A stretch of DNA of 64,000 nucleotides from Phoronis australis (GCA_002633005.1 NMRA01000323.1:1910-65909); one strand, 5' to 3'; counted from the stretch's first letter, positions 45,824-57,925 are shown. Program-made: numbers and translations. The notes: generated from the sequence alone by a model not told the origin.

Positions 45824-46800
45824 TGATACACCCTAAAATGTAACAATTTCGTAAAATGTAACAATTGCTACATCTTACGTTATTGTTACATTTTACGTTG
45901 CTACCCCTCTCCTAAAATGTAACAAGTCGTTACATTTATGTAATTGTTACAATTTACGTCGAATGCACATGCGAGAAATGTACCATTGTTACATTTTACG
46001 AAACCGACGTCAGATTTCATGAGTTGCATTGTATTTGTCACACGGAGGAAAGCGGTTCACACACTTAACGCGTTCTTGGATTGTTTGAATGAAATTCTAT
46101 CAAATGTGCCAGCTCGAATTCATAGATGTGTCCGTATGTGCTTTTTATTGCTCTTTAACCTGGGTTCTTTCTTGGTATAGTCAAAAATGTACCCCCTACA
46201 GTTTCAATTCTAGACGAAAGGAGTTTCCGGGATCAGATAACACGTTTTTTATTGTTAAAGCGTTCTTGCAATCTTTTGTGGGCGGTCACAGGCAACACCC
46301 AATTGTGTGTCGGGCATTACAGTAAACACACTTCCCTTGGTACCCCGTAAGCACAACAGAAACAATGACAGCGTATTCAATTTCGGGAGCTAATTTGATA
46401 GAAAAACACCCGTTTTAATACACGATAGCTTGATTTATTTCAGCCGGTGTTTTATTGCCTTGGAGTCACGACTAATGCTCCACACGAAAGGGACAAGACC
46501 AAAGTTTCTGGTGCCGACAGGATGTGTTTACCACCTTAGTTACGAACGACAATTTCTCGTGAAACGTGTATTGAAGGGCTGGGCTGAAAGAAATATAATT
46601 TTTCCTATGATGTCAAACCTATCTGAACTTGGTGGTAACAACTGATCAAACCGTGACGTGTATACGTAAAATGGGAGGCCTAGGTTGGGAAATAAAAAAT
46701 GTTTTGCCACTCTGAAAGGATCCCACGGTCATTTTGCTCATACGCGTCTAGGTTGATAGTTTAAAGGGGCAACATTCCGAAAAAAGCTGACTGGGGGGGT
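45824..46800. mobile_element. Inverted partial copy of the 42271-45562 element
   Basis: Starts TGATACACCCTAAAATG and, read forward, follows the reverse complement of 45562 down to about 44445. Matching landmarks: CATGCGAGAAATGTACCATT; GGAGTTTCC (46220) against GGAAACTCC (45150); GTGCCGACAGG (46511); TGATGTCAAACCT (46610) against AGGTTTGACATCA (44594); TTTAAAGGGGCAA (46759) against TTGCCCCTTTAAA (44465). The two arms (~1.0-1.1 kb) with a ~260 bp spacer form a large imperfect palindrome. The far end is lost where Penelope sequence begins near 46845. Confidence 0.8.
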
Positions 46801-46853
46801 CGTGGACTTCAAAAACATGCATTTTCTCTTTTAAAGAAAACAACAATGGTTTT

Positions 46854-46907
46854 AAGTCGACTTGACATGTTTCGGTGTCATTTATTCAAACACCATCATC
46901 AGAAGAG
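46854..46907 (-). ncRNA. Hammerhead ribozyme-like motif at a Penelope 3' end
   Basis: On the minus strand: CTCTT-CTGATGA (46907-46896), then GGTGT (helix II), an 11-base loop, ACACC, then GAAAC (46873-46869), AUGUC and AAGTCGACTT. Core CUGAUGA and GAAA are exact, helix II has five pairs, helix III is a short self-complementary ACAUGU (typical of dimer-acting minimal hammerheads), and the cleavage site would be after GUC at 46864. Helix I starts with three pairs (CUU/AAG). It lies ~20 bases past the Penelope GIY-YIG fragment on the same strand. Penelope-like elements are known to carry such motifs in their terminal repeats. Confidence 0.65.
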
Positions 46908-46923
46908 AGAATGCAGTGGCCAC

Positions 46924-47285
46924 CTAGCTAGGCCCAGCAACAAGTAATGAAGCACAGATACAGTCAGTTACAGGTAGTGACAATGAACTAGACCAGCAAT
47001 GACAAACTGTGGTGGGCTTGCACCAACTGATGTGAAGAGCCTCACGAATTTTAAGCTCCTTTGTTGTTACTGCCTGGTCTATTATTGCAAAGCCATTGAA
47101 AGAGCACTGCTGATAACAATGATTGGAGCTCTGTAGGTGAATATTTACATGTGAACCTCTGTCAGAATTTAGATGTTCCTTGGTCCTGGTTTTCAAATGG
47201 CGAACAGTTTCGCCTATATAACTGGAGCCACATCCAGCACAGATAAATTTGTACACTACCCTGGACCGTAGACCCATAGGAATTT
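46924..47285 (-). pseudogene. Penelope-like retroelement, GIY-YIG endonuclease fragment
   Basis: A minus-strand frame of 117 codons. The sequence VVYKFICAGCGSSYIGETVR, then LKTRTKEHLNS, is the GIY-YIG endonuclease start of a Penelope-like element, including the Cys-rich C-x2-C knuckle typical of that group, the YIGET strand and the Arg of the TRTKEHL helix. It continues through SSNHCYQQCSFNGFAIID and ELKIREALHI, where the Glu of the RE motif is present. The reverse transcriptase upstream (above 47290) is missing, so this is a 5'-truncated copy. Confidence 0.85.
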
Positions 47286-47886
47286 TGTCCTTAGGGTTAA
47301 ATATATTCGACAGTTATAGACTTGAATGTTAATACAACTCTTAAGTTTACACAGTAATTATTCGCCAATTTGTTGAGTTTTCGTTGAGCAATCTTGGTGT
47401 AAAACCCAACATACGGTACTTTAACGTACTTGTAGTTAGTTTTGTCTACAGGATAATGTACCGTACATGTATGTTGGATTAATCAAAAATACATAAAATT
47501 GGCAATTTTCAACCCAAAATCGCAATTCACGTGCAACAACTAGGCACAAGCAGACTACGCACACAGATCCCAAAATATTCCGGATTCCAAAAATTGGGAA
47601 GACAATGAGTGTCAACCAGACTGTTTTTACTAACCTAGTCTGAGGGGTACCTGAATTTCCATACAAAACTTGCCTTGCCTACAAGAAGTAGTTTAGTGTT
47701 TAAGAACCAGCCTCGGTTGGGGCAACAAAAGGTATTTTATTTTTCAAAATCAGATCCAAATTAACAAATAAACAAATACCATTGACAGCCCCCAAACATA
47801 TAGTAACCCTCAAAATAGCCAGACAATTCAGCACGTGCCCATTTCTTATGAAATTTGGCGGGGGAATTCTGGTGCCACCATAACAT

Positions 47887-48007
47887 GAAAACTCACCTGT
47901 AACACGGGACTGGTCTGTTACAATAGTGGGGGTTCGTTTGTAACACTCGGACTTTCTTGTAACACTCAGGGGATTCGTCTGTAGCACGGGACTTGTCTGT
48001 AACACAG
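47887..48007. repeat. ~26-36 bp tandem array built on TGTAACAC
   Basis: Five units of the form (C/T)TGTAACAC followed by GGGACT-, CGGACTT- or AGGGGATTCGT-like blocks. The copies are degenerate. Confidence 0.7.
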
Positions 48008-49272
48008 AACAAGGAAAATGTCAGTTGCATGCAAGCCTAAAGTTATCAAAATGTTTCAGACGTTCTACGGGATACAGTGGTATACGTTTAACATCGAGTT
48101 GACTGAAAATAGTGAACTGAATAATAGCATCGCTTTCCAGCGCGATCCGTAGTTACATAGCTTCCGGCTCCAACAAAATATCATGCTTGCACCCACTAGA
48201 TTTATTATTCGGCAACGACAAACAAGAAATGGGGGCGTAAGAAATACAGCGGTCCTCCTATGACGGAAACGACCCTGGTCATATGCGAACATCATGAGTC
48301 CATTTAGCGACAGTCTTTCCTCGTTTACTATGAGAACAATGCTTATCATTTTAGATAAAAAATCACGAGAAGGTCGTCCATAGATGAAGTTTTAGCTACA
48401 ATATGCATTTATACATTGGAAAATTGTCAATGTGGTGTGTGCACTTCGCTATGTACTAGGGATTGTAAGGTAAACAATCGCTCGTGTTTGTGTGATCACC
48501 TGCCTCGCTCAGTTGTAATACATGGTAATATCTCACAAAGTTATGCGTGTTGTCTGTTGCGTTTTCGCAAGATTCCCGCTATGAACGTGTTTTGACTTTT
48601 GTCTTGAATGCCAGCCAGATAAATGGTGCGTTAACTATTCAATCTGAAGTGTGACATCCACGATATAGGTACAGGGATGCGTGCATCATTCTTCGGATCT
48701 CCCCCGAGACATAACCGTTGACTACGTCTGGCCGCACCAACTTCCTAAAAAGGCGCCGTCATTAATAAAACATCCGTTTTCTGACCACTAAACACGACTT
48801 GACAATCCATTTTTTGGCTACGTAAGACCTTCTCTACATGTAAGTCTGCCTAAATACCGGGGTTTACCGAAAGAGCCTCCAACCAAGAAACAACCAGCAT
48901 GGAGGCTGTTGCAGAAAAAAAGATCTAAAATATCCAACGTTTTTTTCGGGATCGTTTTGTATGCCTGTCAAGGGACAAGTGCATAGGGAAAATGACCCGA
49001 GATGTCATTATTTTCTCAATTTGGAACCGTTGAAAGATTTCAGCTATTTTGTACAAACATAAGTACTAAATTTATCATTTTTCCATCTTTGCAGTGCATA
49101 AAAAGTCAATAATAGACTAAAATGGTTTACTCTTTATGGCTGTGTAAGAAATAAAATTCTCCTTGTCAGATAAATAAGACACTTGCGGTACCTGATACAG
49201 CGGCATAAACGTTGCAGTAATGGTTAGTCCTTTACCGTGACCGCTTGGTTTTGCATTAAGATGCTTAAACTA

Positions 49273-49560
49273 TCATTTACCTTGTTTTGACAAATGACTT
49301 GTTGTCAGCATCATTAAACCTTCCTTTATAGCAAAGCGTACCGTAATCGTGGATACCATATAACAAAAACGAGAAAATAGAAGAAAAACTACTTCAGTTG
49401 AAAATGTCTTAGCTCCACGGATATGAGTGTGTCCTGAGAGCGTACCCAGCACCAGTGTGTCATGCCCACCAACATTCCGATTTCTGCAGATGTGCCATAC
49501 CCACGCTTCTCCAATGCCCCGTGGAAAAGTAAAAAGCGCCACAGCGTGGTCAAATACTAA
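49273..49560 (-). CDS. Unassigned exon-like open frame
   Basis: A minus frame with protein-like composition: VDLVFDHAVALFTFPRG, then GEAWVWHICRNRNVGGHD and TLVLGTLSGHTHIRGAKTFS. The upstream end has a weak acceptor-like GCGAG. I do not recognise the family and found no partner exon, so it may be a gene fragment, a repeat relic or chance. Confidence 0.2.
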   Translation of the reverse strand, partial: LVFDHAVALFTFPRGIGEAWVWHICRNRNVGGHDTLVLGTLSGHTHIRGAKTFSTEVVFLLFSRFCYMVSTITVRFAIKEGLMMLTTSHLSKQGK

Positions 49561-51796
49561 GTCAACAGTTTGTGACCTCGCAGGTTATTGCGAGAACTGG
49601 AGTAAATAAAAACACATTCACATGAGAAAAACGACATTATATTTTAAGAAAAAGTTCCGAACAACTGTTGATGTGTTGTCTGGTGCAAATACGTGAAATG
49701 ATATCCAACTTTGCACATTTTTCTAATGCTTCATTATAAATTGTTTGTTATAAATCTCAAGTACAAAGGTGTCGTTCATTTCCGGTCACCTCGAGATGCA
49801 GTGTACTTGTCAGTAGGAGTCTGCGGTTGATCGTCACCACACCTTGCTGGCTTTACAATGAGCCGGGTGCAAAGTTAATGCGTAACCACCGCTGACAAAA
49901 AGTAGCCTGTTGTTGGTGTTAAAATTGATTCACATCTCCTACTTAGATTAGAGATCAAAAAATTTACCTCGATGCGTCGGCGGTTTCTGAAAACGCAATC
50001 TCAGGCTTCAAGACACGTGCCTCTACACGAGTCTGGGGAAACAGACGATGACACACGACGGTACTGGGTACGGAGCTACAAATCAAGCACAAACCAAACA
50101 ATGAAAGTTACTGATTCCGAAATTGTGGACGTTAAGCGTATAAGATTGCAGCACAGACGTACGCCAGCCTCATGTATATTTAGTGAAAGAATGCGTCATT
50201 CCAGGCTGTATAAACACCTCAAGTATTAAACGCCCATTTTTGTCCCTTGCAACCTTTCAGGAAATGAAAAGGATGCTAGACATCTTAGACAAGAGCGATG
50301 CCTATACTATGCAAGCTACAGCGTCATTACGACTTCTCGTACATCATCCATAAGGCAATACACCTGGGTGCTCATCTCTATGAAGATGGAATTAGGCCCT
50401 GATGATGGCAGTATTCTTTTACTGATCATGGTTTAGTTCGTTTTCTTGCATATCAAGTCTAACCGAGAATAATTTTACTTCCAAGAAATTTTAATTGAAT
50501 GGTAACCCTCAGTTTTCATTACCCTGTCAACGAGAACTTTCTCAACGAGCGGATTTCAGTTGCCATTACGAGAAAAAAACGCGATAAACTAGGACGAAGG
50601 AAACGATATGCAGAAAAGGTCAGAGGTAACGATTGCACAGGTAAAGTTACAACCGGGAAAGGAAGCAAATCGCCCGGGACAAAAAAACTTCGCGAATATG
50701 AGTAGTGAAATCAATTCAGGCTGGCGAGAGCTTTGTTTATTACAGTGTGGCGCTCAAATTCCGAAACTTTTCGTGCCTGTTTTTTCATGATTTGCCACGC
50801 ATACTAGAAAATTCGACAGGCTTATTGCCGGTGACGATAGTCGTTCCGTTTGAAAATACTCACTGGGGTCGTGTGTAAACTGTAATTCATTGACACAAAT
50901 GTTCCTACAACTTACGATTACACAGTACTTGTCTTCTAAACGATAATGGAATAATTATTGATGTTTGTAGATATTGTTTTACTGTATATACTACGAGTGT
51001 ATAGTCAGTTTTATAATTAAAAAATATGGCACCAGTGCCTTGCTACGGAGCGCCACTTACATTAATGAAATAATACTTACCTCTCCTTGACAGGTTTGTT
51101 CTTTTTGTCAGAGACCACAAAAGACGGCGATGGTAACACAGTAGTGTTACTTATATACCTGAGATTACCGCATTCTGCGCGCGCGAGCTACGTAACCACA
51201 ATGATTGTCAGCCGCCAGACGCGTGGCTATTATTAGATGAAATCACCAAGGAAGCACGTGTACAGTACATTTGTCGTGACCATCCAACTAAATGAGCGAG
51301 TTAGTTTTTGTACCCTGTAAGGCGACCTCGCCTCCTCAGTTAGCAAGCATTCCAGGCTATCTCTTGAGATCAAGGTTTTTGTCCGAGACCGAGGACCAGG
51401 CGTTTAAATACAGGTGATTATAGTGGCCCCTAATTGCCCTAGTTCATGTCCATAGATGTTTTTAAAATAACCATTAAACTCCGGTAGTTACCATAAACTT
51501 GTTTTATAGTACTTTGTAGGTCCCACATAAAGTAAGCGCGGATGCACGAAATCCAGGTTGTCCGAGTCACGTCTCATAGCATCCAGGTTGCCCGAGCCAC
51601 ATCCGATTTTTGTAATGCTAAGACCCAATAAAAATATTGGATTTTAACTATTATGGAGAAATGTACTGTAGAGTGCACCCTTTGTCAATCGTGAGCCTCT
51701 CTGGCCATGATCCTGGATCCGCGCCTGTGATAGAATGTCTGTGAAAATGTTACCACTATTTATTTATTTCGCCGAGTTTTAAACATATACATAATG

Positions 51797-51905
51797 GGTC
51801 TCTGTGTGTGTGCGTGCGTGCGAGCGCGCGTGCGTCTGTGTGTGCGTGCGTTTCTGTGTGTGTCGCTGTGTGTGTCTGTGCTTCTGTGAGTGGGCATGTG
51901 TGCGT
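51797..51905. repeat. TG/CG dinucleotide-rich microsatellite
   Basis: About 110 bp of alternating purine-pyrimidine TG and CG steps with interruptions, a candidate for left-handed DNA. Cys/Val-rich and His/Thr-rich frames over it are artefacts. Confidence 0.9.
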
Positions 51906-52098
51906 GTTCTTGTATGCATATGGCATTTTATATGTATATGCATATATAAATATTTGAGGTCGACTGATAATAAGCTGCTGCACAGGGGCCTGCAGGACCT
52001 GGGAGCCTCCTCTTAGACATCAATGCAGAGGCCCTCCAGCAGTCGCGAAATCCTTTCGCCCAATTGCTGCCTGTTTACAACTCACAAAAGTACATATA

Positions 52099-52529
52099 CA
52101 GGGCGTCTCGAAAATGCTATTTATTAACAAAGTACTCTGAAATAGGAATGTGAGCAAATGGTGTTATAGGTCACTAATGGTGTTTTCATTTTATTTTTGT
52201 ATTCCATGAATCCCAAAGTGCCTTTATCTCGGCACAAGCGTTAGGGAAAATGCCACAGTTTACTTTAATTGCAAAAGATATCACATTTTTTCAGGCTCCG
52301 CACAGCCGATTTTCACTTATTGTTCTCTACCTTGATGCGTCGGCTTTGTTGAAAAATCCTCAACATCAGCTCTGGAGCTGCACAAATGATTGCGTTTGGT
52401 CAAAAAACTTGAAAAGTTGAGTTCTCTGCAGTGAGGTCAAACTGTGACACTTTTTTAAAGAAAATGAACTTTGGGATACGTGAAATAAGAAAAACACCAT
52501 CAGTAGTCACTATAACCTGGGACACCCTG
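52099..52529. mobile_element. 431 bp MITE with CAGGGYGTC ends, TA target
   Basis: Left end CAGGGCGTCTCGAAAAT, right end inverted CAGGGTGTCCCAGGTTATAG. TA occurs on both sides (52097-52098 and 52530-52531). The arms continue inward: TATAGGTCACTAATGGTGTT on the left corresponds to TATAGTGACTACTGATGGTG on the inverted right. TA duplication points to the Tc1/mariner (IS630) group. Confidence 0.78.
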
Positions 52530-55360
52530 TATTTTCTGAATCTCAATCCCTGCCTCGAGACGTGGCGCAACTGTTGAGAATTACGTGACCGACATCATTT
52601 CTGAAAATTTTCATTCTTGCTTTGAAAATAAAAGAGCTTAGTCACCAGGTGGCGACTTCGTGTTTGAATGAGTCTCGCTTTACCTTCAAACAATGGAGAT
52701 GCCAGATACCAAAATTCAGCCCGATCAAAGTTTTCCATCTAGTACGCATAGGAGCTAGATACAGAACTTGGTTAAGAATTGATTTATAGAACTCCTTGTG
52801 ATATTAAGAGATAAGTAACTCTCAGAATTCTCAGACGGCTTTATTTCACGTAGTCCTTGACCCGCATTACTATTTTGTTATTGAAAAAAAGATTGTAACC
52901 TATCGGTGGCCAGCTATATCTTGAGAACTTAGCTTTCGGTCCGTCCTGGGCCCCTCGTCGGGGTACTGGGGGAGTTTTCAATGTCACCTGGCCACATGTG
53001 GACGGTGCTTGGCTGTCGTCAAACGCTACCTGGTAGCTGTCACTTGAGAAGAGGCGCTGCTAAATTACAGGTAATTCGTAGCCACTGTCTGTGTTCAACT
53101 CTGGCTTGTTACTGATGATTTCGACTGATTTTTGAAATTTCGGGTTCCAGTATGTACTCTCTCTAGATAAATAACTGTGCCAGATATGAATATTTATTCC
53201 ATTCGAGTCTCCGATCATGCATACCATTCTAAATTTAAGCTTCTAGCTGCGAATGCACGAGCAGATGAAGGGGAGGGGGGCCCGGGGGATCCACTACCCC
53301 CTGCAGACACGACCAAATAAAAAACATGCCATCAGACACATTTCGTGAATTGGAACCCTGTCCTATATAATTGGGTTTTTATTATACTCATAAAATTGAA
53401 TCTCACTATCTTTCAATTTTCTTGGAGCACGACGAGAATTACGCATAAAATTTGTTGAATTTGAAAACAGTTGACGTCATGTTAAAAAACATCATTTGTT
53501 CATGCTATTTGTAAAACTGGTTTTCGTTTAAGTTCGTTTTAAGAAAGATTTCTAAAAATGAAGCCAGGATAGAGTATATTGAATAAATATTGTAATACTG
53601 TATTTGCCAGATAAGAAGACTGTATCAATGAATGTGATGTGTGATTGAAGTGTTTGTATATCAGTTGCGATCAACCTTTTCACAGTGGGTCACTCAAATG
53701 TCATAAATTCGAATTGACGTAATTAAAGGGAAAAGGACAAGAAGCCGTGACCGTCTCTAATTGATGCCTCGAAGTTCAATTGCAAAAATAACCTCGCTAC
53801 TGCAAAAACGCTTCCTTGGCGTTACACACAGAGGTTGAAAACATTAAAAAACCAAAGCCCCGGGAAGATTCTTTAAATCCCAAAAGACGTATTCTACAGA
53901 ATAAATTGACAGAGTGTCATCTGAAGGAAAATCTAGAGAGTAATTTAAATCCAAAATTTATCTCATTATTTCTAATTTGACGAATTGTATCTCTGAAATC
54001 TTGGATTACTTTTAGTAAACATAAGCTAACGGAGAAACAGAACAAGATGATACTGCTAAGTGTGTGGACGACTGTGGGCGTGATCTATAATAGGGAGATC
54101 TTCGCGTATTTTAATGTACGTCCGTGCCATGAACGTAGATAGAAACTTATTCTTAAGGTTCAGATGAAAAATTCTGTCGATATTATGATCAACTTCATAA
54201 GAACAACTTAGAGCGTTCATATGCTCCCACCGTGTGCGTCGCACATGTCGCAAATATAAGGGATGATTACTATTTCAAATATTTTCACTAAAACTTAACG
54301 GAGCAATGGAACACGCAGTAAGCTGAAAACAGCTTCTAAGGGGTGCAAAAGTAGTCATCAATGCTGCCTTCAATAGGAACACATCTGCCAAGATAGTAAA
54401 AATAAAACTATCACCAGGGGCGGGCACAGCGGTAGTCACATATATCGAAAAGATGTTGTCATCCGCTGCCAGTCGTGTCCCGTACATAGAAATACACCTG
54501 ATAAATTTCACAAAGCTCTTGCAGGGGTTTAGGAGAAACAGCAAAAATTCCAATAGGTGGCACCACAGCAGTCAAATTGTCACCCATGCTCTTCCCACTT
54601 TGATGATTCTTATATAGAGTAGATTGGCCGATAGACGGACGCCAAAAAAATCACACTCGAAAATAATAAAAATGGGCACTAGGAGGCGTACACTATATCA
54701 AACCCATCTGAAAAGGGGAAGGTGTCATCACCCATTTTAACAGAAACCTTTTTGCAAAACTAAAAGTGCGTCAAGGAACTCCTAAGATGCAGAGGAAAAC
54801 TGGAAAAATAAAATTACTGCTAGGACTCACGGCGGTAGCCGAATGCGTCTGAAAATCACTATCTTCCGTTAAAAGTACAGAATCAAGGGCGTTTTTCATT
54901 GGCAACTTGACGAGTTGAAAATTTGTTGTGCGGCGACGTCGGATTCTAGAATGCGATCTGGGTCGTGGGTTTTTGTCGCGCTTGTCGCAAATGGCGACCT
55001 GGCCAAGGTAACGCAGCAGTCGATGGCTGATTATACGTCAGAAATCAAGGACAATGCTTGTTTTCAGAGGTAAAAACGAACATTTCCCCTGAGCAGAAGG
55101 GAACCCCGCCTCTCCTGACATCCCCCCATTCGGCGCTACGCGCCTATACAATCGCGATTGTCTATGAGACAAAATATTGCCTCCCACTTATCCAAGATTC
55201 GTCACTGATACATCCAGCGGTTTTAGAGATACAGCAGCAGACGGCAGACGGACGGACGCCGGGAAAGGGAGGGCGGCATAATGCGCCCACATATAAATCT
55301 GTAGGCGCGTAAAAATCTATTTGTGTAATTATATCAAACTTTAGCTTATTTTCATTGGTA

Positions 55361-55396
55361 GGACGTTTCGGTTGATCATTCGTGCGCCATCTTCAA
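55361..55396 (-). ncRNA. Degenerate Penelope/hammerhead-like terminal piece
   Basis: The minus strand reads TTGAAGATGGCGCACGAATG then CAACCGAAACGTCC. It shares GATGGCG and CCGAAACGTCC with 40949-40986. The CUGAUGA box is lost (TTGAAGA), so it is a relic. Confidence 0.35.
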
Positions 55397-55502
55397 ATGT
55401 TACTGCATTTTTAAATGAACGAACACAGATATGTTGTGCTCCCATGATTGTCTGATGAGCACATTTCCGGTATTTTTGTATTTTTCCTTGAAGTAAGGTA
55501 TA

Positions 55503-55572
55503 ATTTCGAACCAGGACCCTTTCTGGTTGTCAGTCCAGCATGTTAATCATTAGACCACAGAGTCGTGAATTC
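55503..55572 (-). tRNA. tRNA-like relic (pseudogene or SINE head)
   Basis: On the minus strand CTCTGTGGTCTAATGATTAA (A box) is followed by a CTGG...CCAG hairpin, AAAGGGTCC and the B box GGTTCGAAA. The overall order is tRNA-like (Val-like D arm), but the T stem cannot pair and the acceptor stem is absent. It is not a functional tRNA. Confidence 0.45.
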
Positions 55573-56448
55573 GAAAGGAAATGTCTGCGAATTTCACTTG
55601 CAGAATGAATTAAGGGGAAAATTTTATCTATCACCGATGCAGTTTTTGAACATGAGATCGCAAGAGGCATGGTTGTTGAAAATGGTATTGGACAATTTGA
55701 ATGTTTAGTGATGACGTATCTGGCTCGATTGTGACGCAATTTGGGCCCGCAAGTAGTTATAGAAATGCAGTTGCACCACATTGCCAAAAATTTCGCAGGT
55801 CTTGTATTTTCCCAATTCAAGTAATCACGGGGTCATTTTAGCACTTGAAATGTTTGTGTAAATCGATGTGTTAAGACAACGGTTGCAACCATTGTATACT
55901 TTTGGACAATTGAGATGGATTAAGATTGACCAAGCTCATAGATCGGTAATAAATTTCAAAGTGTGTTGTGATATTTTACAGCGCTACGCGTAAGTGGCCT
56001 AATAATAATTATTTTCATAATGTTGAAATTTTCATGTTAGTTGACTGGATTCAAGACGTCAAAATGACGTCATTGTCAACCATCGATTACATCACAAAAT
56101 TGTCTCCCTTTTACACGATGGAGAAAATGAATACAAAATCACAGTATAGCACGTGTTTTCTTTAGGTTTCCGTGTCAACAGACAGTAGATTTATAGACTT
56201 GCATAGTGAAATTCACTGACCAAAGAAATTAAACAATGAATCTAAAAATTACCTTTGCCACGATCCGGAAATGCAATTAAGAGCAGGATACTGTACTAAC
56301 CAGCTGGGCTTCCGAAACTGTCGATCAAAGTATGAGAGCGAAAATGCGTCAGATTTAAACTTAGACAAATGTTTTAACACTAGGTCTAAAATTTGCCAAA
56401 GCTAAAGCGGCTATGAACCCGAGTTCTGTCCAAAAACAGGCGTACTAA

Positions 56449-56855
56449 AAATCATACGCATCCGATTCATATGCACAAACCACCTACCAAGCTATGAATC
56501 ATGGATACGAACCCATGAATCATGAACCCAAAAATCACACGTACGAACAAATATCATGCGCACGAACCACAAAAATCACACATACGAGCACAAATCATAC
56601 GCACGAGCATCTGAATCATACGCCCGAACCACCAAACGATAAAGTGTTCGTGCTTGTGATTCGATGCTCGTGTGTACGATTTTGTGTTCGTATGTGCGAT
56701 TTTCACCTTGTGGTTTGTGAGCATGAGTTTTGTTCGTATGCGTGATATTTTGGTTCGTATGCATGATTCATGGGTTCATATGCATGATTCATAGGTTCGT
56801 AGATAGTTCGTGCGTAAAATGCGATGCTCGTGCGTATGATTCTACGGTAGCCCCG
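56449..56855. repeat. Foldback repeat of TTCGTATGCGTGATT-type units
   Basis: About 400 bp. The left half consists of units such as ATCATACGCACGAGCA, AATCACACATACGAGCA and CCATGAATCATGAACCC. The right half is its imperfect reverse complement (TGCTCGTGCGTATGATT, TTCGTATGTGCGATTTT, GGGTTCATATGCATGATTC). The centre is near 56645. Single strands could fold into one ~190-pair hairpin. No flanking duplication was found. Confidence 0.85.
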
Positions 56856-56859
56856 AAGA

Positions 56860-57876
56860 AGGGAACAGTTAATTTAGACTACTTACAACGACAAATTTGG
56901 TCTCGACTTGTTCCTTACTGGGATGGGATTACTACTTCTTGGTTTGTAAAATACTAACAGTTCGTAATACCTTGAGACAACACTAGGTGCACATACAATG
57001 ACACGCCGCGACAAGTGCGCGTTTACCGCATCCGCTCTTAGCAATAAAAACTATCGGTTTCTTGGAAGTTGTGCCTGAATCACATCAGATTTGACAAACG
57101 AATATTTTGACACCGATTTTATAACGATGAGTGGCCGCAGTAATTGTTTTTTGTAATGGAAGACAGGTTTATGGGCTTTATCTTGCATTTATCGGAAAGT
57201 GCTAAAAACACTTTAAGTATTTCAGATTACAAATTAGTGGCTACAAACCTGCGTTCCGTCGAAGAAGCAAATTTTTTATTTAGTCCACTCGTGATTGTAA
57301 AATCGATCACAATTTGTTTTTTATTCGAATGGGAAGCGATTTCTAGGTTTACAAGAAAACTAGTTATTCCTTGAGACGAAGCTTGTCGGACAAGGCAACT
57401 TGCGGAGTCTGATCTCGAGAAAAAACCGAACTGGTACTTCTTTCGAATTCTTGAAAATTTGACTGAAGAATAATTTGAAACTATAAAACATAAAAATACT
57501 GAAAATAAATAAACGATACTATGGATAGCCGATTCACGCAGCAGATCGGGATGACACTTTGACAGGTTGGTTTGATTTGATTGGCAGATTACGCGTAGAA
57601 AACAGAGCGTTGTCTTAACAGCATTGCAGAAACGCAGATTTACCGTAGAAAACAACAACCATTTGATCAAATTAAATTTTTCGAAATTCTCAGATATTTT
57701 GTTGACTGCACAGCCAATATTTTTAAAACGGCATTTCGTTAAATACGGTTACGCGTAACCCTAACTTTGATACAACGATCACATGATGACCGGCCAAAAG
57801 GAAATCACATGCACGCGCTCGTCGGATGTTTGATTTGCATTCATGTCGCCCGACCCCAAATCAGACTGCAGATCAG

Positions 57877-57925
<49 letters not shown>

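Larger units (their letters stand above)
47300..52095. other. Long gene-poor stretch
   Basis: Contains a tandem array (47887-48007), a TG/CG-rich microsatellite (51797-51905) and one protein-like minus frame (49273-49560). A promoter-like or 5' UTR function cannot be shown. No other exon or repeat family was recognised. Confidence 0.45.
52532..56448. other. Gene-poor stretch
   Basis: Holds a G-rich patch at 53268-53285, a GCGACCTGG-type relic near 54945-55010, a Penelope terminal-repeat-like piece (55361-55396) and a tRNA-like relic (55503-55572). Other frames (for example 54275-54553 minus and 55530-55820 minus) are not recognised and lack splice support. Confidence 0.45.

Noticed and set aside
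55503-55572. Functional tRNA gene
   Set aside because: T stem and acceptor stem do not pair; only a relic or SINE head is supportable.
57227-57670. 147-codon minus-strand frame
   Set aside because: AT-driven composition, overlaps a plus frame, no motifs or splice sites seen.
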